Part shown: positions 22,367 to 33,454 of the stretch, one piece after another
How the letters are laid out: every line of letters starts with the position of its first letter
Numbering within the stretch: the stretch's first letter is position 1
NCBI GenBank assembly: GCA_001247695.2
Contig: LGRX02025930.1
Location: forward strand, 1-64,000
DNA length: 64,000 nt
From: Cymbomonas tetramitiformis
Taxonomy: Eukaryota > Chlorophyta > Pyramimonadophyceae > Pyramimonadales > Pyramimonadaceae
Direction of reading: 5' to 3'
Notes under the pieces: model-generated
What the model saw: the letters and a program-made list of their open reading frames with translations, nothing else
What the model was told of the DNA's origin: nothing
Databases searched by the model: none
Program-made: the position numbers and the translations under genes

Positions 22367-23480
22367 CATTCATCCGTGTGGATTTGCATATGGACAGCGT
22401 ATGGATATCGTAAGGACCCATATGGACAACCGTATGGACGGTCTGAGCAGATTTCTGGCGAAACCTTGATGAATATGTAAGAACCATACGGACGACGCGT
22501 AATTGTGGTGTCCATATGAAAATGTCCCATGGACATCGTAAGGATTTCATATGGACACCGTATGGACCACCATATGGACACCGTATGGACAGAAAACATG
22601 TCCACATGGTGTCCATACGCGTGGACAGAGGCACTAATCACCCGCACGACAGCGCAGGGACACCGTATGGAAACCCGTATGGATAGCGTATGGACACCGT
22701 AACCGGACGTGCGGACAACGTATGGACAACCGTAAGGACATCGTATGGACAGCGCATGAAAATCGTAATCGCACGTGCGGACACCGTATATAATCCCGCA
22801 AGGACGGCGTATGGACGGCGTATGGACATCGTAAACGTGCGCGCGGACGGCATATGGACTCCCATAAGGACAACGTATGTACGTCGCATGGACATCATAA
22901 CCAGACGTGCGGACAACGTATGGATAGCCGTAAGGACAGCGTATGGACATCATAATCGCACATGCGGACACCGTATGTAATACCGTAAGGACAGCATATG
23001 GACGACGCATGGACATCGTAAACGCGCGTGCGGAGGGCATATGGACGCCCATAAAGAAAGCGTATGGACGACGCATGGACATCGTAACCGCACGTGCGGA
23101 TACCGCAAGGACACCAAGTGGACAGTCGAATATAGATAGTCCAGACGTATGGACACGTGCGTCCGTACGTGTGGACGACGTCCTTATCCGGATGAACGTC
23201 GCTGTCCGTGCGGATGGAAACTTATTTACTTAGTATATTTTACATATCCACGCGTATGGACATCGGTGTCCGTACGTGTGGATAGCTTGTGATAATACTT
23301 ATCCATGCGTATGGACGATTCCATCCACACGTATGAACAAGACGTCCGTACGTGTGAACACCGTATGGAAAGACGTAAGATTTGTCAGCACGACAGAGCA
23401 GGACACTGCAGGACATTCACGAATGGTACACGTATATACAAAATGTTTACAAAATATTGTGCTATTCTAGCCTAGCTTCT
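22367..23480. repeat. Left subterminal CGTATGGAC repeat field
   Basis: More than 30 copies of CGTATGGAC or one-mismatch versions, mostly on the plus strand and often preceded by ACCGTATGGACA-type spacing, in about 1.1 kb. Short irregular spacers of 10-30 bp separate them. In EnSpm/CACTA elements such subterminal motifs bind the element's own DNA-binding protein, so that is the likely role. ORFs in this stretch (for example 22351-23082 minus) are repeat translations. Confidence 0.85.
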
Positions 23481-23489
23481 CGGCTTCTT

Positions 23490-25747
23490 TCATGGCCTCT
23501 GGTCTTCTTTGGCAGGTGCAAGTGCATTCTTTTTCTTTTTAAATCTAAGAGGTGACTTTTTGGCAGCCTCGTTCTTGGAACCGCCCCCCTCCTTCTTCTC
23601 CTCCTCCTCCTCCTCCTCCTTCTTCTCCTCCTCGGACGCCTCCTCATCGTCCACAGCCTCTCCTTCCTCTTCTTCATTAGCAGCGACAGCCTCATCCTCG
23701 ACAGCCTCAACAACCGTCCCATCATCATCATCCTCATCATCGTCCGCGTTACCCTTTTCCTCCTCAACATCCGCATCGTGCATCTCTTCCTTCTGACACC
23801 CCCGCACGTCCTGAAACCAGTGACGGCTCGTTCCTCTCGTATGACACTGCAAGTGAATGCAACCTAAGTAAGTGCATTAAGAGCAAAGACAACAAATGAC
23901 AAGCTAAATGCAACTAGAACAATACAAGCAAACACACCGTGACGGGGGGATATCCACGGTCCCGTTCCGATACCTCAGCAGGCTCCAACTTCAGGCCGGC
24001 CAGTTTTCTCCCTGTCATCCTCTCGGGATACAGCTTGTCCGTGTTGGCGTGCCTCAAGTAGGCCTTGTGTATCCTGCGTACATAAACCACTTGTTAGACG
24101 GCGTCCTTACATATGTACACCGCCTTCCACCCGTATGGACGGCACAATAAATGGTGTCCACGCGTATGGACAGCGAAACAACACCACGCACACATGTACA
24201 CATGGACGTTCGCGTAAGTGCAAAAGGTAAAAATGTGAACGTTGCAGGGGAAGGCAGGGAGGGAGGGAGGACTTGCCAGATAACATTTTTTCTTACTATA
24301 ACTGACTGGAGGTTGTGCTCCAGCATCTCCATCGTTTTATTAGCCGTCCCGGTGCGGAGTTGCTCGGCACTCACGAGCTCATCCACCATGGACATGTGGT
24401 GGGATAACATCCTCTCCACGGGGTAAACGTCCCCCTTCTCTGGGAGGTGCACCACAAACTCCACGTACAGCTCGTAGGTATCCCTGGGCAAAAGCATCGG
24501 CTTCTCGTTTAAGGATTTCCCCGGCCCGATGGCGGCGACGGTTGCCCGACCGATGACGAGGTTGGAAAGGCCAGTTTTGGTGGCCTTGCCGGTGTCGTAA
24601 CCGTCACCGATACGACCCACGTCCGCCTGGGGGGTGGCAAACACGTCAACCTGGTCCCCGACAGCCAAAGGGCCCTCCAGGTTGGGGGAGTGCTCGTCTG
24701 CCTGCGGCGCCGACCCTTCGGAGACCGTCTGTTGGGGCGCTTCCACCTGGACACCGTGGGGACGACGTATGGACTAAGTCGTTCGTACGGGCGACACACG
24801 CGTGGAAACATATAAGAAAAACAGTTAAGAACTGGCGCTCACTAGCCAAAACGTACACCCCTGTGGACAACGTGCAAACTACGTGGTTCATAAGCGTGGA
24901 AACAATCAAGCGGCACAAGTTGAAAAAGGGTTCACATAACCACGCGCCTGGACACCGTTGGACAGCGAGTGGACACCGCAGTTTACATGCGGAAGAGCAC
25001 AAAAGTTACCTTCGGTTTCTTTTCAGGGGCTTCAGGGGCTTGGGCACCAAGCGCTTTGAAGATCTCAAAGTGCTTGCCTTCGGTGAGTGGGTTCCCAGCA
25101 GCCACTGCCAGAGCCACCTGCAGGCACGCATCTGTCTCCTCCGGGGTCGGCATATCCCTGTGCCCGTACACCTTGTACCCGGCCGCTGGACCCTTGTACC
25201 GGATGTGAAACCCGTCGGGGAAGTCCTGGGTGACCTTAAATTTCCAGCGACCGGGCCCATCCGAGTTATTTTTTAAATAACTCAACCGGTTGGTGACGTA
25301 TGTTTTGACCATGCGCAGGGGCACCTGCGGGTGTCGGGACTGGATATGCTTGGATATCTTGTTGTGCACGGCCACCCCGATGACGGCGACCGTCCCAGGG
25401 GGCAGCTTGCCTGTTCCATGCCAGTCGTCGATTATCTCCCGGGCGTCTTCCTTCATGTCGTTTAAAACTTGGGCGCCCGGGTCCAACACCAACCGCTCTG
25501 TATTTGCGGCCTGCGCAGCCTCTGCAGGTTTGGCTGCACCCCCCGCCCCGGCAGCCCCTGCAAACATCAGCATTTGCTGCTGCATGCTCTGCATTTGCTG
25601 CATCATTTGCTGCATCGCGGAGTTTGACCCGGTCGCCTCGACCAAGTTGGTTTGGCGACGGGTCGGTGTCGTGGAAGTGGGGGCGGGGGGTGGTGATTTT
25701 GGTTTCTGTGTGCGTTGTCTTCCGGGCTGAACTCGCAATCTGGTCAT
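23490..25747 (-). CDS. Transposon companion gene, four exons, 556 aa, acidic tail
   Basis: Not recognised by family. Exons by GT-AG and frame: 25747-25010, 24746-24307, 24073-23938, 23846-23490; lengths 738, 440, 136 and 357 bp close in phase to 1,671 bp. The exon 2 donor is GTCAGT, slightly weak. The start is the ATG at 25747, giving MTRLRVQPGRQRTQ. Residues about 45-65 are a Gln/Met helix (MQQMMQQMQSMQQQM), probably a coiled coil. Residues about 85-230 form a compact domain with KISKHIQSRHPQVPLRMVK and RLSYLKNNSDGPGRWKF. Exon 2 holds a beta-rich VGDQVDVFATPQADVGRIGDG segment. The C-terminus has long Glu/Asp runs, then KKKK. Divergent from the transposase, it occupies the place of the second, DNA-binding protein (TnpA role) of CACTA elements; that role is inference. 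Confidence 0.7.
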
Positions 25748-27163
25748 GTTGGGAACTTACGAAACAAAAAAGCGAGGAGGTTCGTTTGCTGGAGGACTGT
25801 GGGCGTTTGTATTTGGCTTACTTTTGGCGGCGATGGCATGAAAACGGTCTTCACGGGCGTGGACAGCGCTGCCTTCGTGGCGTTCATCCGTACAGTACGG
25901 GCGTCCGAACGTATGACCGTTGAGCTGGTGTATGAGACAGCGTCGTCCATGGGCGATTTTGAACATGCATGTCTCAATTTCTTTTTTCTTTTTCAAATTG
26001 GTATCAGAGTCCTCTCTGTAGGGAAACGCGGTTTTATGAATATAAGTTTTGCCGTGCAGCGGGTTTCCATCATCGTGGGTGCTTGGCCGAGTGGTCAAAT
26101 GTTGGTAAGCCGAACGCGTTACACGCGAGGGTGAGGGGTTCGAATCCCCTTGGAGGCATGGGCATCCACGATACCCCTTGTGGTCTAGCGATATGAGGCG
26201 ATTGCCGCCGACGACGCCGCTAGTCCACAAGGGGCGTCGTGGGTGCCCACCCACGCCTCCATGCCATTTTAAGTTTCGGTAACTCATGGAGACCGTCCGA
26301 TTAAGACTGGGGGGTTCATCTGGACCGTCGATTGCACTGTCCGCTGGGAAACAATCCCACTGAGTGCCTGTTCTGGGGTAAATCGCAAGCAGCGAGAGGG
26401 CGTCTAACCCCCCTCCCGCTTAATTTTTTTTTTTGTCCCCCCGCTCCGATTTTAGCCCTCCATCGGCCTTTTTAAGGGATTTTTTTTTTTGCCATTTTTT
26501 CGCTAAGTATTTCTACCCAAGTGTCCACCGTGTGGTAAAATGTGCTGTCCGTACGCTGTCCATACGGTTTGTATGTTTTTATTTTCCATGAGGTCCAGTT
26601 TCATGTCATATGAACGGTCTGAAAAAGGCCGTCCATGGGACATGAATCATACGGACAGTCAAGGCTAACTCGGATGGACAGCGTATGGACTGCTAACTGA
26701 CGTTTCCACGCGTGTGGACATTTTTCAACAAAAAGCGTACAAACACTATAAAGTCGTACGAAAACTCGTAATTCAGCGTGTGCTTTTCCTATCCATCCAT
26801 GCGGACTGTTCAAAATGTGCTGATTTTTCCAACCATATGGACAGACCGTCCATGGGACATGCCCACGTGTGGAAATGTGCTTATTCATACGAAAATTCGT
26901 ACGAACCCCACATGGACAGCTAACTGACGTTTCCACGCGTGTGGACAACCGCTCTCATGGACTAGAATGCTTGCGGAATCCACACGGACAACACATAGCG
27001 TCCATCCTTAATCTAACGTGTGGACCACGAGTTTACAACCTTGACGTAAGTGTCGGTGCATTCGCGCAGATGTGACATGGAACGTATGAACACCGTTGTC
27101 CATACGCTGGAAACCTAAGCCTAGCGTACGAACGCCGTACGTACGACGCACGGACGACCAAAG
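25748..27163. other. Intergenic region between the two transposon genes
   Basis: Presumed bidirectional promoter region. No TATA box or other site is convincing. It contains a tRNA-related segment with a long hairpin (26075-26262), T-rich tracts, and at 26530-27130 a second cluster of the CGTATGGAC/GTCCATACG motif, including GTTTCCACGCGTGTGGAC twice (26702 and 26930). TGGTATCAGAG at 25999 resembles a retroelement primer site but has no LTR beside it. Confidence 0.55.
26075..26262 (+). repeat. tRNA-related SINE-like segment with long hairpin
   Basis: TGGCCGAGTGG (26084-26094) matches a Pol III A box and GGTTCGAATCC (26137-26147) a B box, 42 bp apart, in the order and form seen in Ser/Leu-type tRNAs. 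The 7-bp acceptor stem does not pair well and I find no clean anticodon loop, so it is tRNA-derived and not a tRNA gene. Right after it, GGAGGC..CCACGA..CCCCTTGTGG-TCTAGCG (from 26151) pairs with CGCTAG-TCCACAAGGGG...GCCTCC (to 26259), an imperfect stem of about 40 bp. Confidence 0.6.
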
Positions 27164-30100
27164 ATGCCATTTTGTCCCTGCGTTCAATGCAATGGTGAAA
27201 GGTGGTTATCCAGTAAGCAAACTCTCCGGCACGTGCGTGCCAATGGACTTTATGGTGATCGATCGCCGTCACCAGAGCGACAACAAGATGAACATAGTGA
27301 GGAGGAGGAATTCCCAGAAGATGTTGCCATCCACGAGGCAGCAGATGCGACGATCAAAAAAATCAATCGGCTCTTCTTGGGACCTCAAGAGGACCCAAGC
27401 GCAGAGGTAGGTCTTCCTTATCAGCTAAGTCAGCAATTCATCGGCATTCATCACATTCATGCCTTCTTTGAGGATGTGTGTGTGTGTGTGTGTTTGTGTG
27501 CGCAGGAAAGTCTAGAAAACGTCCAAGCGTCCGCTGACGTTGTGGCGAACAATTTCGTGTTGGATCTTCTCGTCTCCCACAACCACCACAACAGCTCGCA
27601 GGCCTACTTCGATGCGATTCTGAACATTCTGCGTGTTCACTACGTCGACAAAGTAGCCGATAGTGCACATACTCACATCGCAGAGGTTCCATCTACCTAT
27701 GCACAAGTATTGCAGAAGTGGAAGGAGATGTTCAAGGGATACAACGAAGTGGACGTTTGCCCCGAGTGCTCCGAATTCTTTCAGGACGAGCACGCCAACC
27801 GCGACAAGTGTCCGAAATGCCTGGAACCGAGATACGAGGACGGAAAGACGGTGAAGGGGGTATACATTCCAGGTCGAGCTCGCTGTATTTTTCGATGGTG
27901 GCCGCTCGAAACGCTGTTCACCGTATTCTTCCTGACGCCGGAGTTAGCCATGCTAGCGCGTACGTGGTGGAAAGAAGGCATGTTGGACAAAGACCCCCGA
28001 GCGGAGGTACATGGTATACTGGGTGAGTTTACTCCGAAATTTCAATCCGTGACTGTGTACACCGCATGGACGTAAGGACTGTACATCGTCCGTGGGTACG
28101 ATTAGCATCGTCCACCCGTGTGGACGAAGCAAGTGCGGAATTCGTATGTCGTATTTCCCACTGCTCGTGCAAACTCGTCCATGTAGGTGAACACCATATG
28201 GATGGTAAATACGTACGCCGTCCGTACGCACGGACGTCGTTATCCACTCGTGTGAACAGTTTAATTGCGGAAATCTTAGGTGCCATTTCCCAGAGCTCGT
28301 GCAAACCTGTCCATGAGTGTGAACACCGTATGGACAATTCGTTCGCTCGTCGTCCGTACGTGTGTACTTAGTTATCCACCCGTGTGGACAGTTAGTGTAA
28401 GGAATTCTCATGTATCGTTTCCCAATGCTCGTGCAGACTCGCCAGGATTTCTCAACTTCGTTCGCAACAAGTGGGACGTCTTTAAAGACCCGAGGAACAT
28501 TGCCATCATGGCGTGTGCGGATGGCGTCCAATCCTTCAACGACGGCATACGCACGGTGACTCCGCTGTGTTTTACGATTGTCAATTTCCCAGGAGAAATT
28601 CGCTGCAAACGAGAATACGTGATGACTTGGGGAATCTGGGATGGAAAACCGAAAGTCAGCAGCAAGTTCTACGACATGTTCACCTTGGAGGTTAACAGAC
28701 TGACTATCGGCGTACGCATGTTCGATGTGGTTACCAACACGGTTTTCACGTTCAAGCTCGTGCTGTACAAAGTGCTCGAAGACTACGTTGGCTTGAGCGA
28801 CGCAGCGAGACGATTGGGAGCTAATTCGTACTTAGGTTGCCTAAGATGCTGGATACGGGGTACTGAGAAATCTACATCTGGTCTAACGAAAATCATATAT
28901 TCCTCACTACACCAAGGACTGCAACCAGGTAAACGCATGACCCCTTCGTTTGTCCCCTTTCCTTCTTCGGCTGTACGTGTGCCCACCGTGTGGACACCCC
29001 ACGGACAGCTCGTGGATTTTTAGCTTACATTATGTGTTAAAGAACACCCTGTTCGGGCTAGTGGATACCGGCGTCCATACGCGTGGACGACGGAACCATA
29101 TGTCATCCGTACGCGTGATTCACCGTCTAAGCGTGTTGTGTTGATTTTCTCCGCCGGCATTGAGCAGGTGAATCAATTCCTCTTCGCACCAACAGCGAAG
29201 TCCGCGAAACCCAACAGCTCCACGCCAAGATGATCAGAGAGGGACGAGTGCCTAAATCAATCATCGAGGAATTCATGAAGCAGAGCGGGGTCAAGGAACC
29301 ATGCCCGATGTCAATCATTCCTGATTTTGACGTTGTAAAAGACTACCTTCTCGACTTGATGCACATCTTGTACAACCTGATTCACGGCGTCCACTGCGTG
29401 ATTTTTGGTGATGGTTGGGGACCGAACACACGCAACTATGCGCGGAAGATGAAGGTCCGTCCATCGATCGTGGGTTATCGCACCCCCACCCAGAAACGAT
29501 GTAAACGATCGAAGATCTGCTGCGAAGCGACTGGCAGGTAAGCTTGTAGGTCGTTTGCGAGTTTCTGCTGTTCCATACGGGTGAACACCGTGTTGCCGCC
29601 GGACGGACGGCCCATGTAACCGTACGGACGACGTATGGACCATCCACTGTATGCCTAACAATGTAAAGTCTTTGCAGACAAACCATCACCGTGGGGACTG
29701 TCACCGATCGCAAAGACCGGTGCAATCAAGTGGGTACGAGGTCTGAAGCTCGCGACAAATATGGGACCTCTAGCTAAGAAACTTGTGCAGGAAAAGTACA
29801 AGAACCCGAAAAAGGTGCGGAAGATGAAGGCCGCGGAGCTGGTGGTATCCCTCACTTCTGGGATACTGGGCGTTATCGCATCCTGGCAAAATGCTGACGG
29901 GCAAGTTCTCCGACCACAATACGCGAGGTTCGTCGGTGAATTTTCGGTGGTGATTCGAGAATTAACCGCCCCCTCAATTCATCCAGAGGTACGTTAAGCC
30001 TAATCAACCCGTGTGCTTCCGTGTGGATATTCTCGGACACCGTACGGACGCCGCACGGACGGCGTATGAAGCCGTTGTCCATCCGGGTGTTCCTCCCCCA

Positions 30101-31804
30101 TTCACACCTGGCATGTCCCGGTTCGAGATTAAGGTTGCCTCTCATTTTGCCTTTCAGGAAATGAACAAGCTGCAGAGCCGAGTCATGAAGTTGAGAGATG
30201 AGATGGAGCGGAACAACTCCCCTGAGGCGTTGGTGATTATGTCGCATCTTCTCGTGCACATTGTCGACCAGCTGAAGGACAACGGCCCTGCACGGGAAAT
30301 CTGGATGTATGTCTTCGAAGACTATTTCGGGTTGTTGAAGCTGTCCATCAAGACCCGCTCACAACCAGTCGCCAGCATGATGAAAGGATTGGAGTTGCGG
30401 CGAACGGTTTCCATGGTTGCGGGCATCAAGCAGATGCATCGAATTGGTCGAGCTCCGCATTATCGACCTCCTGCAAAGCAGAACATCTTTACAACAAAAT
30501 CAAGCACTGTGCGGCCATCCGCTGGTGAGCACATCCATAAGTATTATGTGTACCATGCATGTCAGTCTGTCCATGCGTGTGGATGCTTTGTAAGTACGTT
30601 TGCACGTAGTTGTTCACACGCGTGGACAACGATCCATACGCACGGACAGTACTTTACTATTGTCCGTTTGATCAATAGCACTTGTCCAAGCGCGTGGACG
30701 AAGGGCCTTCCGTGCGGACGACGCCGCCCACACGTGTGGAATACCTGTCCGTACGCACGGATAGGTTTTCACTATTGTCCGTTTTTTCTCTCTTCAGTCT
30801 TCTTGTGAGACAACTAATTCACTTGCGCGGCGTCAATCGCAACAGATGACAGGGAAAAGATTCAAGTTTATCTTCGTACCGAGTTCCCCGAGTACGACAT
30901 TCTGTGCAAAAATTTCGACGACAGACTCGCCTTATTCAACAGGTACCAACTCATATGCGTGTCTGTAAATTGTGCAAATGCCATGTGGATGGCGTATGGA
31001 CGGCGTACGGCCACCGTATGACAACGTACGGAACACTGAGTCCACCCGTGTGTACCTTGCGAATGCAGGAACGCTCTGCAACGGAATCGTCGCAACCGAC
31101 GGGCGGGTCGTCGAAGGCCGATGACGAATGACGTGGTTCCGGTGTTTCTACAACCGGACACGTGGCGGAGGTGCCCAACAACTTTGCAGATTCAGCCTTT
31201 CACCGAGGAGGAGCAGGCCTTCGCCTTAGCCGGCATCGCCCCGTGGACGGAGTATCCTAGCATCAAGATCGGGCGTGAAGATTTCCGAGTGCACGACAGC
31301 GACATTGGTTTGAAGAGCTGTCAACGGTATTTCAAGAGCATCTTTCGAACTCCGGGAGTGCCAACTCAAGCCCAACTTCTTACAGGCGAGATACCGGACG
31401 ATGACGTTGAAGATAGGTATGGGGAAATCATGAAGATTGTCAAGCTTGACCTTCCCGGTCACGAGATCTTTCTGTTGAAGGCCCGTTGGTACCCAAAGGC
31501 GGCTGCGCTTGCGGACGACATCAGCAAGAACATTTACCTGCGCAAAGACATGCCATGGGACGTGTCTCAGCCATTCGTTCGCGCAAACAGCATTGAGAAT
31601 CAAGTGGTAATTCAGGATGTTCCTTTCATGCCGGCTTGGCTTGCCCGGTTCAAAGGAAATGCTGTCCCTTTGGCCATTCGACGACGAACTGATTGCTTGC
31701 AAGTTGTGTTGGATCGCAAGGCGGATTTCTTCCGTGAACTCGATGGTAATAGTAGTAGCGAGGATGACAGTAGTAGCTCATCTGATTCAGATGATTGCGG
31801 ATGA
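27164..31804 (+). CDS. tnp2-like (Transposase_21) transposase, eight exons, one frameshift
   Basis: Exons: 27164-27406, 27506-28022, 28437-28928, 29168-29537, 29678-29988, 30158-30524, 30846-30942, 31069-31804, all GT-AG. Phases close to 1,042 aa if one 4-bp copy of the GTCC duplication at 29455-29462 is discounted. The N-terminus MPFCPCVQCNGERWLS is the family's zinc-binding start, followed by an acidic stretch. Exon 2 has CPECSEFF and CPKCLEPRY, the next Cys pairs, and RWWPLE. Exon 3 carries the tnp2 core: DPRNIAIMACADGVQSF, then TPLCFTIVNFP, then LGCLRCW. Exon 4 has DLMHILYNLI. Exon 6 ends the core with YVFEDYFGLLKL. Exon 8 is C-terminal with an Asp/Ser tail. It would cut and join the element ends. 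Introns are full of the CGTATGGAC-type motif. Confidence 0.85.
27471..27500 (+). repeat. (TG)n tract in transposase intron 1
   Basis: GATGTGTGTGTGTGTGTGTG run, then TTTGTGTGCGCAG, which supplies the splice acceptor of exon 2. The intron is only 99 bp, a multiple of three, and has no stop in frame, so retention would still give an open protein. Confidence 0.8.
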
Positions 31805-31856
31805 TACACGATGTAATATATATGTAAATAAACCGTATGTAGGCGGATACCTGTAT

Positions 31857-32900
31857 TCACACGCATGATTCCGCTAATCCATGCGGGTAAACTCTTATCC
31901 ACACGCGCGGATGTATGTGTCCACACGCGTGTTTCAACAAACTCCAATTTCGACGTCCATACGTATGGATTGGCGAATTCCGATCGTCCATACGTCTGTC
32001 CACACGGCGTCCGTACGCATGGGTTCGATCGGTGACACGCCTCCATGGTGCCCACATGGCTGATGAAGGGGCAGGAAATGCTCGGGCACACCCAGGCCCG
32101 GGTGCAATGGCTGTCCACACGTGCGGACAAGCGCAAACGAGTGGCGCAGCACGGGTCTCACACTGTCCATACGTCCGTCCACACGTCGTCCGTACGCGTC
32201 CGTACGGTCCAGGGACACGTCCCCATGGTGCCCATGTGGCTGATGAAGGGGCAGGAAATGCTCGGGTACACCCAGGCCCGGGTGCAATGGCTGTCCACAC
32301 GTGCGGACAAGCACAAAAGAGTGGCACGGCACGGGCCTCACACTGTCCATACGCCCGTCCACACGTCGTCCGTACGCATGGGTTCGTCCAGGGACACGTC
32401 CACATGGTGTCCATATGGCTGAGGAAGGGGCAAGCAGTGCTCGGGTACACCCAGGCCCGGGTGCAATGGCTGTCCACACGTGCGGACAAGCGCAAAAGAC
32501 TGGCACGGCACGGGCCTCACACTGTCCATACGCCCGTCCACACGTCGTCCGTACGCGTCGGTACCGTCCAGGGACACGTCCCCATGGTGTCCATATGGCT
32601 GAGGAGGGGTAGAAGCGGCATTCCTCGCTGTCCGCACGTGTGGACAGCAATTTCCAACGGTTCATGCGTATGGACGGCACCTATCCATACGGTCGGGCAG
32701 TGTACGGAGCGTCCACACGCGTAATAAAATCAGGTAAACTAGCATACGTCGTCCACACGGTAGCACACGTATGGACGACGTGTGGATTTATCGTATGGAC
32801 ACCGTATGAACATCACTTTTGCAAATTAGACATTTTCACACGTGTGGATTTTGCAAAAAAAGCGTCCATACGGCGTCCATCTGCAATCCACGCGTCGTTC
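31857..32900. repeat. Right subterminal repeat field with about 180-bp tandem array
   Basis: From about 32041 to 32610, 3.3 copies of a 179-180-bp unit occur, starting CCATGGTG(C/T)CCA(C/T)ATGGCTGA and containing CAGGCCCGGGTGCAATGGC. Each unit carries several GTCCATACG/GTCCACACG/GTCCGTACG variants. More motif copies continue to 32920. Orientation is mostly GTCC-first, opposite to the left field, as expected for inverted subterminal regions. ORFs of over 200 codons here are repeat shadows. Confidence 0.88.
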
Positions 32901-33143
32901 ATCTGGATTTCCACGCGTGTGGACAGGCCAATAATTTGTAGGGATGGGTATGCAAAAACCGGAAAAAATTGCTCAAAATGCACTAAATGTTGCACCCTCT
33001 TGGATACTTCCCAAAATTGCTCACGGGGAACTTAAGCTCGCCGAATAGTGCATATGGTGTCTAACAGAAGACATTGTCGCCGTCATTTTGAGCTAAAAAA
33101 AACTAGTTTCCGGTACGGATAGCTCCCGCAATAATTGAAAACG

Positions 33144-33394
33144 TTAACTCCTATGCTGTTATGGCATTTGGAATTGCTACAGCATGGTCGGCTACACCGT
33201 CACTTTGTAAGATACATATCAAGGCATGCGTGTTCGTGCTTGCAACCAAGTTCTTCTTGGCATCATTAGCTACAATTTGAGCTATCGAATGCATTGACAG
33301 GGGGTGTCTAAGGGGTCTAAATATGCGTTTATTGGGGTGTAAATCGATAATTAATTTCCGTAGTTTACTACGGAGATTACAGCATAGGAGTTAA
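33144..33394. mobile_element. 251-bp MITE with TTAA ends
   Basis: TTAACTCCTATGCTGT (33144-33159) is the exact complement of ACAGCATAGGAGTTAA (33379-33394). If TTAA is the target duplication, removing the element restores a TTAAGGTGGCTTAAGCC end like those of the palindromic element it lies in. A TTAA target is typical of piggyBac, but the tips here are CTCC, not the usual CCC, so the assignment is tentative. Confidence 0.65.
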
Positions 33395-33454
33395 GGTGGC
33401 TTAAGCCACCCTAAATCGCTGTTAGGGTGGCTTAAGCCACCCGAAGGGTAATAG

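Larger units (their letters stand above)
22349..32943 (+). mobile_element. 10,595-bp two-gene DNA transposon of CACTA/EnSpm-like type
   Basis: Perfect 18-bp terminal inverted repeats CCCTACAAATTATTGGCC (22349-22366) and its complement (32926-32943), flanked by ATG on both sides (22346-22348, 32944-32946). A 3-bp target duplication and a tnp2-like transposase fit the CACTA/EnSpm group, although the tips are CCCTAC rather than CACTA. Two divergent multi-exon genes sit inside (23490-25747 minus, 27164-31804 plus). CGTATGGAC and its complement GTCCATACG, with close variants, fill both subterminal regions and the introns. It is inserted in the older palindromic element. It is nearly intact, with one 4-bp frameshift found in the transposase. 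Confidence 0.88.
21961..33454. mobile_element. Older palindrome-tipped element, interrupted by the 10.6-kb transposon
   Basis: Left end CTATTACCC then a palindrome containing GGTGGCTTAAGCCACC (21975-21998). Right end has GGTGGCTTAAGCCACC twice (33391-33442) and GGGTAATAG (33446-33454). On the left a 199-bp unit is tandemly duplicated (21975-22173 and 22174-22345), each copy starting with the palindrome. Without the nested insertions the element would be roughly 650 bp. No target duplication is visible, so its class is unknown. Confidence 0.6.

Noticed and set aside
23509..23796. Ser/Phe-rich plus-strand ORF
   Set aside because: It is the antisense of the Glu/Asp/Lys-rich tail of the companion gene, whose splice sites and phase support the minus strand.
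25999..26009. TGGTATCAGAG as a retroelement primer-binding site
   Set aside because: No LTR boundary precedes it and no retroelement genes follow; it lies inside a DNA transposon, so chance is likely.
26079..26156. Functional tRNA-Ser or tRNA-Leu gene
   Set aside because: The acceptor stem pairs at only about three of seven positions and no clean anticodon loop exists, despite good A and B boxes.
31857..32640. ORFs of 200-270 codons in the right subterminal region
   Set aside because: They are translations of the 180-bp tandem unit, open on both strands, and lie after the transposase stop.
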